Source of the DNA: Candidatus Bathyarchaeota archaeon
GTDB lineage: Archaea > Thermoproteota > Bathyarchaeia > Bathyarchaeales > Bathycorpusculaceae
Assembly: GCA_026014485.1 (NCBI GenBank)
Contig: JAOZIE010000002.1
Span: 336,874 to 400,873 of the forward strand
DNA: 64,000 nt
Direction: 5' to 3'
Shown: piece by piece, positions 51,956 to 61,004 of the stretch
Numbering within the stretch: the stretch's first letter is position 1
Layout: each line of letters starts with the position of its first letter
Made by a program: the position numbers and the translations under genes
Notes under the pieces: model-generated
Databases searched by the model: none
What the model was told of the DNA's origin: nothing
Seen by the model: the letters and a program-made list of their open reading frames with translations, nothing else

Positions 51956-53571
51956 AAAAACGCTTCCTCCTCGCTTTTTTGGCGGCGACACTGATTTTCT
52001 CGGCTGCGGCGACTACTTTTTCCAGCGGGCAGACCCGAGTTTACAGCTTCAATCAGGAATGGACGAAAATCTGGATAAACCAAGACGGCACAATCGACCT
52101 ATTCTACAATGTTAGCCTAACGCTTCATTCAGGGTTACCCATCAACTACGTGACGTTGGGGCAGCCTAAAAGCGACTTTATTATTGGAGAAACAGTTGAC
52201 CAATATGGCAACTACTTGGATGCCTCCAAAGCCTCTGATGGCACAGGCGTAAAAGTAAATCTTGACTCGCCGCTGACGGAAGGCAACACAATATGGTTTA
52301 CGGTAATCACAAACGTTGCAGGCATGATAAGCCCTGACAGTACAAATCCAGGCAACTTAGGCATGATGTTTGCTCCCGAATGGCAAGCTGTACCCATAAA
52401 CGATGTGCGCATCCAAATTGTCCTGCCGCCAAACGTAACCGTCAACGAGGTGAAAACGCCGCCAAACTATGATTGGAACAGCACCTCAACCGAACCTGAC
52501 GGGCGACTAGCGGTTTACTGGGAACTCGCCGTTTTACAAGCCAACCAGCAGTACTTAGTAGGCGTTTCGTTCCCTGAACAGTACCTTCCAAACTACAGTA
52601 GCAGCAGCGGAATCTCCCCGCTGGAAACCATAGGCATAGTCGTTGGGGCAATCGGCGCAGGCATAGCCTTAATTGTCGTGGTGTTTATCGCCCGCAAAAG
52701 AACCTACTATGCACCAAAAGTCAGCATGGAAACCTTGGGGATACGCCGCGGCTTAACCGCCGTGGAAGCCTCCTACCTACTAGGGCTAAAGCCCACACAA
52801 ATTGTTACAGAAATCCTCTACAGCCTGCTACAGAAACGCGCGGTCTGGACGGAAGCCACCAACCCCGCCTTGAAGCTGCGCATCATGCCCGCTTTCAAGG
52901 ATAAGAAGGGACCTGAAGATAATCCGCTGCGTTACTACGAAATCGACTTTCGCGAAGCCGTCAAACCTGATGGCACCTTGGATGAGGAAAGGCTGGCGAA
53001 TGCAGTTATGTACCTGCGGGATACGTTGGAGCAGAAGCTGCGGGGATACAGCCGCAAAGACACCTTGGAGTACTACCGCAAAATTGTGGATAAAGCGTGG
53101 GGGCAGGTGGAGCAGGCAGGCACGGGCGAGTTAGCCTCGAAAGCCTACGATGAACAGCTACTTTGGCTCCTGCTGGACCCCAACTATAAAGGGCGCACCC
53201 AAACGACGTTTAAGAGTCGCTCCTTTGAACCCAGCCCCTTCTGGTTCTGGTACTGGTACGGCTACACCCACTACAAACCCAACCCCGCTTACAAGCCCAA
53301 CATCAACGCTCCAGCACAGGCAGCTAAGCCTCCGACGATTCCAGGCGCGGACTTCGCAAACAACATCGCCACTTCGCTAGAGAAAACCTCAAGCAACATC
53401 GTGGGTAACCTTGAAAAATTCGCCGCATCCATTCTGCCAGCTGCACCCCCCAAAGCCGCGCATCAGCCAGCCCATCAGAAATCGGACTGCGTCTGCGCCT
53501 GTGCAGCGTGTGCTTGTGCTTGCGCTTGCGTTTCTTGTGCGTGTGCATGTGCGGGTGGAGGTGTCGGATAG
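51949..53571 (+). CDS. DUF2207-like membrane protein with ten-Cys C-terminal tail
   Basis: 540 residues. A signal peptide (about 1-26) and a large extracellular beta domain (about 30-215) precede a membrane helix (about 226-247). The cytosolic part (about 250-430) resembles DUF2207-type domains, with RRGLTAVEASYLLGL. A linker rich in Trp, Tyr and Pro leads to the tail. Residues 514-534 contain ten Cys alternating mostly with Ala (CVCACAAC, then CACACAC and CACAC), ending GGGVG. The stop abuts the ATG of a radical SAM enzyme, so the tail is a probable substrate for it. Similar Cys- or Gly-rich tails beside radical SAM genes occur elsewhere, as far as I recall. Confidence 0.78.
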   Translation: MVKKRFLLAFLAATLIFSAAATTFSSGQTRVYSFNQEWTKIWINQDGTIDLFYNVSLTLHSGLPINYVTLGQPKSDFIIGETVDQYGNYLDASKASDGTGVKVNLDSPLTEGNTIWFTVITNVAGMISPDSTNPGNLGMMFAPEWQAVPINDVRIQIVLPPNVTVNEVKTPPNYDWNSTSTEPDGRLAVYWELAVLQANQQYLVGVSFPEQYLPNYSSSSGISPLETIGIVVGAIGAGIALIVVVFIARKRTYYAPKVSMETLGIRRGLTAVEASYLLGLKPTQIVTEILYSLLQKRAVWTEATNPALKLRIMPAFKDKKGPEDNPLRYYEIDFREAVKPDGTLDEERLANAVMYLRDTLEQKLRGYSRKDTLEYYRKIVDKAWGQVEQAGTGELASKAYDEQLLWLLLDPNYKGRTQTTFKSRSFEPSPFWFWYWYGYTHYKPNPAYKPNINAPAQAAKPPTIPGADFANNIATSLEKTSSNIVGNLEKFAASILPAAPPKAAHQPAHQKSDCVCACAACACACACVSCACACAGGGVG

Positions 53572-54918
53572 ATGAGTTGGATGAACAGGGTTTTCCGTAA
53601 GCGGGTGGTTCCTGCGGGACGATACACTTACCGCGGCACAGGCGAATTCACAGGCATGGCACTGCAGCTTCGTGTGGAGTCAAGTGAACGGGGCGTTATG
53701 GTGATTAACGCGAACACGGTGCTTCACCTCAACCCCACCGCGTCAGCATACGCCTACTACTTCATGCAGGGCATGACTAAGGCGGAAGTGGTCAAGAAAA
53801 TCCGCGGCATATTTCGCGTAAACAAAGCCCAAGCAAACGCAGACTACGAAAAACTCGTCTACACCATCAGTACGCTGGCAAAAACCGAGAAAATCTGCCC
53901 TGTCAGCTTCCTCGAAGTGGAAAAAGAGGAACCCTTCAGCTACGACTACACGGCACCATTGCGGATGGACATGGCACTGACTTTCCGCTGCCAAAACAAC
54001 TGCATCCACTGCTATACTGGCGGACCCCAAGAAACCCCCGAGTTGAACACGCAGCAGTGGAAAGAAGCCATAGACCGCCTCAGCGACGTAGGAGTCTTCA
54101 TTTTGACGTTTACAGGCGGTGAGCCTACCCTCCGCAACGACCTGCCCGAACTGCTACTCTACGCCGAAAACAAAGGCATGGTAACTGGGCTGATAACAAA
54201 CGGCAGAAACCTCAAAAACAAAGCCTATGTGGACAAGCTGGAGAAGGCAGGGTTGGATTTTGTGCAGGTCACCTTGGAGTCGCATAAACCCGAAGTCCAC
54301 GACCTGATGACTGCCACCTCTGGAAGCTGGAAGGAAACCGTCGAGGGAATCAGAAACGCCGTTAACTCGCAGATTTACGTCACCACAAACACTACGCTAA
54401 GCAAGCATAATGCAGCGAGCTTCTTGGATACCATAGATTTCATCAAGGGGCTTGGCGTGGACGCTTTCGGTTGCAACAGTCTTATCTACTCAGGGAAAGC
54501 CAGTGCGGTCAGCCAAGAATTCGCCTTAACCATTCAGGATTTGGAGTTGCTGCTGCCGAAAATCCGCGACAAAGCACAACATCTCGGACTCAAATTCCTA
54601 TGGTACACGCCTACGCAGTACTGCCAGTTCGACCCCGTACAGCACGGTTTAGGCGTAAAATCCTGCACCGCCGCCCTCATTAACATGTGTGTGGGACCTA
54701 ACGGCGACGTTTACCCCTGTCAAAGCTATTTTGAGAGCCTCGGCAACATCCTCACTGAAAGCTGGAGTGAAATCTGGAACCATCCCACAGCCAAAAAAAT
54801 CCGCTCCCGCGCCTACGTAGAACCAAAATGTAAAGACTGCCCTCAACTGCAGGTTTGCGGCGGAGGCTGTCCACTTGAACTGCAAAACGGCAAGCTCTTC
54901 TGCGGCGAATCTGCATGA
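53572..54918 (+). CDS. Radical SAM/SPASM enzyme with PqqD-like N-terminus
   Basis: 448 residues. The N-terminal part (about 45-115) has LHLNPTASAYAYYFMQGMTK, like a PqqD/RRE peptide-binding fold. The radical SAM cluster motif is C140-x3-C144-x2-C147 (CQNNCIHC), with GGEP following in FTGGEPTLR. The SPASM domain has C365, C383, then C420-x2-C423-x5-C429-x3-C433 and C444, the canonical auxiliary-cluster pattern. Such enzymes crosslink or otherwise modify Cys-containing peptides. The ATG directly follows the stop of the tail-bearing gene. The chemistry is inference. Confidence 0.9.
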   Translation: MSWMNRVFRKRVVPAGRYTYRGTGEFTGMALQLRVESSERGVMVINANTVLHLNPTASAYAYYFMQGMTKAEVVKKIRGIFRVNKAQANADYEKLVYTISTLAKTEKICPVSFLEVEKEEPFSYDYTAPLRMDMALTFRCQNNCIHCYTGGPQETPELNTQQWKEAIDRLSDVGVFILTFTGGEPTLRNDLPELLLYAENKGMVTGLITNGRNLKNKAYVDKLEKAGLDFVQVTLESHKPEVHDLMTATSGSWKETVEGIRNAVNSQIYVTTNTTLSKHNAASFLDTIDFIKGLGVDAFGCNSLIYSGKASAVSQEFALTIQDLELLLPKIRDKAQHLGLKFLWYTPTQYCQFDPVQHGLGVKSCTAALINMCVGPNGDVYPCQSYFESLGNILTESWSEIWNHPTAKKIRSRAYVEPKCKDCPQLQVCGGGCPLELQNGKLFCGESA

Positions 54919-54998
54919 GGGGTTGGGCGTTAAGAGAAACTCCTTTTAGACGGCTATAAAGTATTACTTGGCGTTGGGGCTTGCTCAAGCGGGTATAA

Positions 54999-56252
54999 GT
55001 GAAAACGTTGACTACACCAAACAGGGGAAAAACGAAGCTTGCGGTTTTCGATGTTGAAGGCGTATTGGTACCCCGAAATCGCCTTTTCCTTGAAGTCGGC
55101 AAAAGCATGGGTTTTGTTCGGCTGATGAAGCTGCTGTTCTTTGGCTTACTCTATGAAATCGGCTTGATTACGATTAAACAGGTGCTAACAAGGTCCTTCT
55201 TGAACATGAAAGGAATAAACGTTGATTTGTTCTTTCAAGCGCTTGAGACGCTTCCGTTTATGCCCTGTACAATCGAAGCTTTCGCTGCCTTAAAAGCTCA
55301 AGGCCGTAAAACCGCGTTGATTAGCGCTGGACTGCCGACTTTTCTGGTTGAAAAAGTGGCTGCCAAGGTGGGCGCCGACTACGCGGTAGGTGTCGAAGCA
55401 GGCGTAAAAAACAACGTTCTGACAGGAGAGGTGTGGGGCAACGCCACGGAACCCAACGGCAAGTTTCTTGTCCTCAAAGACATAATGGAGAAGGAACACG
55501 TAACGGCGGCTGAATGCGCAGTTATAGCAGATGACAGAAACAACAGCAGCATGTTCCTTAAAGAAGCCCTAAAAATCGGTTACAACCCCGACTTTGTGCT
55601 CCGAGTCAAAGCAGATGTCGTAGTAACAGGCAGATTGACAAAGCTTTTGCCTGAGATAAACAGGGAACCAAAAAAGAGAACCTTACCTACCCGACGGGAC
55701 CTGCTACGAGAGTTCATTCACGGCTCAGGCTTCTTCATTCCAATCCTCGCCATCCTGTTTGGAGTTCCAGCGGTGGCGGTTTTCACCTGCACAGTCATCG
55801 CCTTTTACTGCGTATCAGAGTTTGCAAGAGTAAAGGGAACAAACATTCCGTTCTTCTCGTTTGTCACGCGCCACGCAGCATCCCTCTCGGAACTTCGCGA
55901 ATTCACGCTGGCGCCACTATACTTCGCGTTTGGCATCTTGTTAACGTTGCTGCTTTTCCCCGCGCCCGCAAGCTACGCTGGAATCGCAATTTTCGCGCTG
56001 GGAGACAGCACAGCATCCATAGTTGGAGGCACCATAGCAAAAAACCCGTTACATTTCAACAAATCAAAAACGCTGGAGGGAACACTTGCAGGTTTCTTCT
56101 TTGCGTTTCTGGCAGCTTGCGCGTTCGTGCCGCCTTGGATAGCCCTAATAGGAGCAGCCATCGGCATGACCGTAGAATACCTGCCGCTACCAATAAACGA
56201 CAACCTGCTGATGCCTCTATCCACTGGGCTGGTGCTGATGTTCATAGTTTAA
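54999..56252 (+). CDS. HAD phosphatase fused to dolichol-kinase-like membrane domain
   Basis: 417 residues with a GTG start at 54999. The N-terminal 210 residues are a SerB-like HAD phosphatase: motif I FDVEGVLVPRN, motif II ALISAGLPTF and motif III with CAVIADDRNNS. The rest (about 235-417) has about six helices and GDSTASIVGGTIAK, the signature of the dolichol kinase/cytidylyltransferase-like family. The fusion suggests a lipid-phosphate step where one half makes and the other removes a phosphate. The substrate is unknown. It follows the rSAM gene by 81 bp and may belong to its transcript. Confidence 0.82.
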   Translation: MKTLTTPNRGKTKLAVFDVEGVLVPRNRLFLEVGKSMGFVRLMKLLFFGLLYEIGLITIKQVLTRSFLNMKGINVDLFFQALETLPFMPCTIEAFAALKAQGRKTALISAGLPTFLVEKVAAKVGADYAVGVEAGVKNNVLTGEVWGNATEPNGKFLVLKDIMEKEHVTAAECAVIADDRNNSSMFLKEALKIGYNPDFVLRVKADVVVTGRLTKLLPEINREPKKRTLPTRRDLLREFIHGSGFFIPILAILFGVPAVAVFTCTVIAFYCVSEFARVKGTNIPFFSFVTRHAASLSELREFTLAPLYFAFGILLTLLLFPAPASYAGIAIFALGDSTASIVGGTIAKNPLHFNKSKTLEGTLAGFFFAFLAACAFVPPWIALIGAAIGMTVEYLPLPINDNLLMPLSTGLVLMFIV

Positions 56253-56278
56253 CGGCGCAATTCAGCATAGACGACGGT

Positions 56279-56752
56279 TTAGAATGGGGCTAAGGCGTCC
56301 TCGTAGTGGGAAACAACGTAGTTTTTGCCTTTCTTAACCACAAGGTGCCCCTCGTTTTCCAGATGCCTCTTTTGCGAGTCAACACCACCCGGGTACTTCT
56401 CGTTTAGCAAGCCACCTGTCTTTAGAGTCCTCCAGTAGGGCGTGATTTCCAAGGCGCCCTTTTGCCGTTGCTCCTCGGCGGCGTGTGCGGCAATCCAGCT
56501 GAAGATGCCGGTGGTCATGGGGCAGCCTATGGTGGCGCCATGCTTTCGGGCAAGTGCAACCCTGATGTCATTGATTGTGGTGAGTTTGCCTGTGGGCACC
56601 TGCCGCATAAATTCATCAACCTCAATGGGCGCAGGAATCACCACAGTGCCGCTTCCCCACCGCTTGCTCATGCGCTCCGTGATTTGCTCAACTTTAGGGT
56701 ACCCTTTGCTGTTGTTCAATCTGTCAGTCCACGTTGGCTTGGACTTTGGCAT
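56279..56752 (-). CDS. MGMT/ATL-like protein (methylguanine methyltransferase superfamily)
   Basis: 157 residues. The winged helix reads VPTGKLTTINDIRVALARKH with GATIGCPMTTGIFSW in the place of the PCHRV active-site block, then EITPYWRTLKTGGLLNEKYP. The Cys of GCPM is not in the usual PCHRV context, so alkyl transfer is uncertain and the protein may act as a binding-only ATL. It is followed downstream by a GIY-YIG nuclease gene in the opposite map order. Confidence 0.75.
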   Translation of the reverse strand: MPKSKPTWTDRLNNSKGYPKVEQITERMSKRWGSGTVVIPAPIEVDEFMRQVPTGKLTTINDIRVALARKHGATIGCPMTTGIFSWIAAHAAEEQRQKGALEITPYWRTLKTGGLLNEKYPGGVDSQKRHLENEGHLVVKKGKNYVVSHYEDALAPF

Positions 56753-56790
56753 AAAAGTTCACCAAAATATATTGGGAAGGCACAGGCTTA

Positions 56791-57084
56791 TCAAACTTGC
56801 TCTTCAGAGGAGCCTCCGCCGTTTTGTGCCGCGCCATTTTTTTGTGAGTCAATCAGGTCCTGTTTCTGACGGTGGCTGAGCTTTTTTATGGCTCTTTCCC
56901 GCCGCATAGCCTCCGCCCTTGAAGTGAAGCCTTCGACGTAGGCAACTTTTTGGGGCGGATGTGTTTTTGTGTATCTGGCGCCCCTGCCGTTGGCGTGAAG
57001 TTTTGCACGTTCATCCACGCTTTTGGTGTAGCCCGTGTAGAAGGTTCCGTCTTTGCAAAGAAGAATGTACACGTAGTAAGACAT
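56791..57084 (-). CDS. GIY-YIG endonuclease domain protein (YhbQ/UPF0213-like)
   Basis: 97 residues from ATG 57084. The GIY-YIG motif is YYVYILLCKDGTFYTGYTKS, then RAKLHANGRGARYTKTHPP, where the conserved Arg and the HN-x-GKGARYT block lie. The final R/E helix RAEAMRRERAIKKLS follows. Small UvrC-like nucleases of this type are often unassigned in function. Confidence 0.88.
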   Translation of the reverse strand: MSYYVYILLCKDGTFYTGYTKSVDERAKLHANGRGARYTKTHPPQKVAYVEGFTSRAEAMRRERAIKKLSHRQKQDLIDSQKNGAAQNGGGSSEEQV

Positions 57085-57100
57085 AGACGCCGTTTCCCCG

Positions 57101-57835
57101 TTATCTGAGGTAATAATCAATCTGTTCTTCAACACGAACGGGTCTAACGGTTTTTTGCGCCTCGAAAGCGGCTTCATCCTCGGCTGCGAAAATCACGCCT
57201 TTGCTTAGGGCACGTTTCATGTAGGCTTCTGGATCCATTTCCCGAACGCTGAGCCTATCAACGTCTATTATGTGGATAGCTTGTATGCGGGCGTTTCTGA
57301 TGCATTCCTCAGTTACAGGGGGGTTGTTGTAGTATCGGTCACAAAGCGCCTTGATGCGGCTGATGTCTTGGGGGGTTCGTTTTCTGGGCGGAACAGTCAG
57401 AGGAGTAGGCAACGGCAAAACGTAGTGAGGCGGAACGCCTATGGCAAATTTCCCCGCGAAACTGCTGTAGCGGACGATTTTGCTGGCTAACCGCGCCGCA
57501 GTATAGGTTAACGGAGCCATAGCGTGCTCGGGTGGAATGTAGCCTGTTTCTATCTCCACAATGAGGTTCCCATAGCCCTTAGTAGAGAACAAATCACAAA
57601 CAAGAATAGGGTCAAGGGGATACTCAAGTTCAACATCGTAGCCTTTGAGTACAAGATACTTTGCACAAACCAACTCCATAACTGAATGATTAATTTTAAC
57701 AACGTTCTGCTTCTGCAGATTCACCAAGTCATTTTTCAGCTTGTTGAGTTTCCGCTTGCAGTCATCATCGGCGTCAACGGATAAGCGGGCTACAAGAACC
57801 TGTAAGTCTTCTTCGAACTTTTTGCTATTAGTCAT
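57101..57835 (-). CDS. Uncharacterised archaeal protein
   Basis: 244 residues from ATG 57835; the longer GTG/ATG frame to 57871 is possible. The N-terminus has a coiled-coil-like KFEEDLQVLVARL and KRKLNKLKNDLVNLQKQ. The core reads VELEYPLDPILVCDLFSTKG and LIVEIETGYIPP, where D-x(n)-E-x-E resembles a PD-(D/E)XK nuclease active site. No family is recognised. It is next to the GIY-YIG gene, so a role in DNA processing is possible. Confidence 0.6.
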   Translation of the reverse strand: MTNSKKFEEDLQVLVARLSVDADDDCKRKLNKLKNDLVNLQKQNVVKINHSVMELVCAKYLVLKGYDVELEYPLDPILVCDLFSTKGYGNLIVEIETGYIPPEHAMAPLTYTAARLASKIVRYSSFAGKFAIGVPPHYVLPLPTPLTVPPRKRTPQDISRIKALCDRYYNNPPVTEECIRNARIQAIHIIDVDRLSVREMDPEAYMKRALSKGVIFAAEDEAAFEAQKTVRPVRVEEQIDYYLR

Positions 57836-58038
57836 GCGCTTTACCTGCGGGAGAGGAACACTACTTAGCAAATATATGGGAACTAAGAATAAAGTCTTCT
57901 TCGGATTTAAGCGGAAACAGACCCCGAAAGCACCCGTTCAGGAATCTTTTCGGCTGATTTAGGCGGTTATTGGGTACTAAAACTTTAATTCTCTCGGTCA
58001 GCTTAGTTTTCTTTGTCTGTTTTTAGGAGTGCTGAATT

Positions 58039-58767
58039 TTGGATTTCTATGTGGGCACGTCAGGTTGGGCTTATGCGTGGAACAAAACACGCAGACTGGA
58101 CTGGTTCACATCAAACGCCCACCTGAACGCTATAGAGCTAAACGCCAGGTTCTACCGTTACCCCTCGTTGGAAACCGTGGAGAACTGGGCAAAGAAAGGC
58201 AAAGACCTGCGATGGTCAATCAAGGTGAACCGCATGTTCACGCACACCTACAAGTTCAACGACGCCGCAGTTGACCGATGGAGAAACTTCCAAGACCTTT
58301 TCGCGGCTCTGGATGCAAACATAGATTTTTTCCTGTTTCAGTTACCACCCAAAACGACCCCTCATTCAGCGCCCCAAATTGAAGAATTCGCCAAGAAAAC
58401 AGGGTTTAAAGAAAGGTTTGCTCTGGAGGTTAGAAACAGAAATTGGTTCAGCAAAGAATGGATAGGTTGGGCGTCGCATCTGGGTTTGACCTTGGTCAGC
58501 GCCGATGCCCCGGATTTGCCCCGAGAAATTTTTAGTGTACACAACACCATTTATTTGAGGATGCATGGACGAACAGCGTGGTATGCCTACCGATATTCTA
58601 ACAGGGAACTGGAGGAGACAGCGGCAAAAATCGAAGAAGCCAACCCTGAACGCGTTTACGTTTTTTTCAATAACGATTCAGCAATGCTTGAGAACGCCCA
58701 AGCCATGCTAAGCCTTCTAAAAGGAAATAAGGAAAAGACAGAATCTGCCCAGGCTGTTGAGGTATAA
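58039..58767 (+). CDS. DUF72 TIM-barrel protein
   Basis: 242 residues with a TTG start at 58039 preceded by AGGAGTG. FYVGTSGWAYAWNK, NAIELNARFYRYPS and FFLFQLPPKTTPHSA are the DUF72 pattern, with ERFALEVRNRNWF and VYVFFNNDSAMLENAQ following. Members are widespread but of unknown biochemical role. Confidence 0.9.
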   Translation: MDFYVGTSGWAYAWNKTRRLDWFTSNAHLNAIELNARFYRYPSLETVENWAKKGKDLRWSIKVNRMFTHTYKFNDAAVDRWRNFQDLFAALDANIDFFLFQLPPKTTPHSAPQIEEFAKKTGFKERFALEVRNRNWFSKEWIGWASHLGLTLVSADAPDLPREIFSVHNTIYLRMHGRTAWYAYRYSNRELEETAAKIEEANPERVYVFFNNDSAMLENAQAMLSLLKGNKEKTESAQAVEV

Positions 58768-58782
58768 AAAAGAAAAAGATGG

Positions 58783-59349
58783 TTACCCAGAGATATCTGG
58801 GACGGTTTTTCCGTGGTAGAGTTTTGCTGCGACGCATAAAACGGCGACGACTATGGCGAAGTAGAAGGGCCACTCAAAGGCGGATGTGACGCCTATGCCG
58901 ATGCTTAAGTCCCCAATTATGTTTTGAGGAATCTGAATGTTCGCAGCGCCCATCAATGGAACATCAAAGCCCACCAGAGTTTTTGCGAAGACAACCAGCA
59001 CCACCAATTCAACCACGAAGAGCACAACAGCAAACAAGGGCTTGTTGTATCCGAATCCGAGCAGACGCTTCGAGTATGGTTTGGCGGGCATAACCGCGTA
59101 AATCAGCAGTATTATGCCTCCAGTAGCTAAGGAAAGCATCGCAGCGACATTCATAGCCCAAATCAGCGGTATCGAGAGCGGGGAGCCCAGCAACGAGAAA
59201 TTCAGGTTAACGGGCGAGAAGGACGCCTCCGCTATCGCGGGGTTTCCCACCGTGAACCGCCACCAAGGTACAAACAGCGAAACCACGATTAACAGTAGAG
59301 TTGCGACCCCACCTGCCAGGGCAATCCAGTTAAATTTGGTTTGCATCAA
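58783..59349 (-). CDS. Four-helix membrane protein, full-length relative of the 1471 fragment
   Basis: 188 residues. Four hydrophobic helices: IALAGGVATLLLIVVSLFVP, WAMNVAAMLSLATGGIILL, LFAVVLFVVELVVLVVFA and FYFAIVVAVLCVAAKLY. The first extracellular loop has the FSPVNLNFSLLG block shared with the truncated 1471-1719 frame. It starts nine bases after the stop of the 59359 gene, so the two form an operon. Function unknown. Confidence 0.7.
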   Translation of the reverse strand: MMQTKFNWIALAGGVATLLLIVVSLFVPWWRFTVGNPAIAEASFSPVNLNFSLLGSPLSIPLIWAMNVAAMLSLATGGIILLIYAVMPAKPYSKRLLGFGYNKPLFAVVLFVVELVVLVVFAKTLVGFDVPLMGAANIQIPQNIIGDLSIGIGVTSAFEWPFYFAIVVAVLCVAAKLYHGKTVPDISG

Positions 59350-59358
59350 TTCTGCCTC

Positions 59359-59946
59359 CTAAACCATAGGAACGTAGCCTATGGAGATTGGTCCAGGCTC
59401 GGTTACGACGATTTCGTTGACGTTAATCACAACGTTGACTAAGCTGACATCGAGACCAGTTGCACCCGCGTGTTCGGTGACAAAGTGGGTCTCTGCGTCT
59501 TGGGTCCATAAGCCAGTTACGGTTATTCGAGTGACTTCACCCGCGGGAATTTCTATGGCATCGTTAATGCCTACGGTTCCAAGCGGATAGCTGTGCTGGG
59601 TGCATTGGAGCCCAGCTGACAAAGCTTTCAAAGTCAGGTCAAAGCCCAATGAATTATTGAAGTCAACTGTAACTGAGAAGGTACGGGACACGTTGTCAAC
59701 TTGGGCGTCAACAAAAACAGGCGTTAGAAACTGACCCTGCCCTGATGGTCCAGATTGATTAGTGAACGGTTGACTACCGGGTATTAGAGTACTGTTACCG
59801 TTGATAATATCCTCTATTTCCGGCGGAACTACCAGTTGAAACAAATTATCATGGTACATGACCACAACGGCACCGACTGGCGCCACAACTGTTCCGACAC
59901 TAATTAATACCAATATAATTCCAACTATCTGTATAGTAAACCACAT
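59359..59946 (-). CDS. Membrane-anchored extracellular protein, operon mate of 58783
   Basis: 195 residues. An N-terminal helix (about 5-30) anchors an extracellular beta domain with FSVTVDFNNSLGFDLTLKAL and EIPAGEVTRITVTGLW. This resembles a domain in archaeal LEA14-like or late-embryogenesis-like proteins, but no family is asserted. It is the first gene of a two-gene operon and likely works with the four-helix protein. Confidence 0.6.
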   Translation of the reverse strand: MWFTIQIVGIILVLISVGTVVAPVGAVVVMYHDNLFQLVVPPEIEDIINGNSTLIPGSQPFTNQSGPSGQGQFLTPVFVDAQVDNVSRTFSVTVDFNNSLGFDLTLKALSAGLQCTQHSYPLGTVGINDAIEIPAGEVTRITVTGLWTQDAETHFVTEHAGATGLDVSLVNVVINVNEIVVTEPGPISIGYVPMV

Positions 59947-60118
59947 CCCTCAAGTTTAAGTAGAGATACGTTTCCCCTGACCTTTAAGCTTTTTCAGATT
60001 TACCCAAAATCGCTCCGTGACGAGTTCAGCAGGGAAAAGAATCAAAAGGGTGTAGCGCTGATGCTTACTGCATACATAATAAACTTGGTCAAACAAGTAA
60101 ACATGTTAGGTGGATGTT

Positions 60119-60847
60119 TTGGCGCCGAAAGCTTACAGACGAGGCTACCCCGTAGCTGTACTCGTTGGGTTAAATGAGAACCAAACAGCCCTCTGGAAAG
60201 TGTACAGTCAAGTTGTTAAACCCGAAAAAACAGTCCACTTAAACGGCTACAGAAGCGACCAGAAAGCTCTCTACAATTTCCACGAATCCATCATAAACGC
60301 CATACGACCTGCAATAAAAGAAGGCGTCAAAAGCATAGTTTTGGCTTCGCCACCACGTACAAATTACGCTGCAGAGTTCATACGACATGTACGGGAACAC
60401 CACACATGGCTTTCTCAGGGACAAAGCAAAGCATCCTTTGCAGAGATTGGGGGGGCTGCAATCACAAAACATGATGTGACCACTCTTACCAGAACACCTG
60501 AATTCCGCAAAATAGTGGGGGAAACTGCAATGGAGGAAACGGAGAATCTGCTTGAGTTACTGGAGAAACGGCTAAACTTACCGAGCCAAGAGCCCCTTGT
60601 ATTGTATTCAATGGAAGAAATCGAAGACAAAATTTTAGGGTCATGGATTATTGGAAAACCTAAACCTGAATATCTTTTGGTGACCGACACGTTCCTTTCG
60701 GGAAGTCGCCAGCGGAATCGGCTTCAAAGGCTGATGCAAATTGCCACAAACAAGGGTGTGAAGACAAGAGTCGTAAACTCGAAGTCTGCGGCAGGTAAAC
60801 GCCTGTTACAGCTCGGCGGAGTAGTCAGCATCCTAAAAAGTAACTGA
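60119..60847 (+). CDS. Pelota/eRF1-like domain protein
   Basis: 242 residues from TTG 60119, chosen because AGGTGG lies 6-11 bp upstream; GTG 60110 lies within that site. The C-terminal third, ending YLLVTDTFLSG, RLMQIATNKGVKTRVVNSKS and QLGGVVSILKSN, matches the L7Ae-like domain 3 of eRF1/pelota. The middle has YAAEFIRHV, similar to domain 2. There is no GGQ motif, so it is a paralogue without peptide release and may act in ribosome rescue or stalling. Function is inferred from fold only. Confidence 0.75.
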   Translation: MAPKAYRRGYPVAVLVGLNENQTALWKVYSQVVKPEKTVHLNGYRSDQKALYNFHESIINAIRPAIKEGVKSIVLASPPRTNYAAEFIRHVREHHTWLSQGQSKASFAEIGGAAITKHDVTTLTRTPEFRKIVGETAMEETENLLELLEKRLNLPSQEPLVLYSMEEIEDKILGSWIIGKPKPEYLLVTDTFLSGSRQRNRLQRLMQIATNKGVKTRVVNSKSAAGKRLLQLGGVVSILKSN

Positions 60848-61004
60848 CAGAAAGCCACTGTCGGGTTCCTCAACATGCTGTCAAGTCCACTGGTTGCGGT
60901 TTTTCAGTAATCTTGATTTTCGCCTTAGCCCGCAGGGCAGATAGTGTAGAAAAAGTGGCTAAGCAACAGACCAAGGAATCCGCCGCCAGTTTTCGCGTTC
61001 AGTT

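Noticed and set aside
57876-57962. 28-residue plus-strand ORF
   Set aside because: No ribosome site, no homology, located in the divergent leader region.
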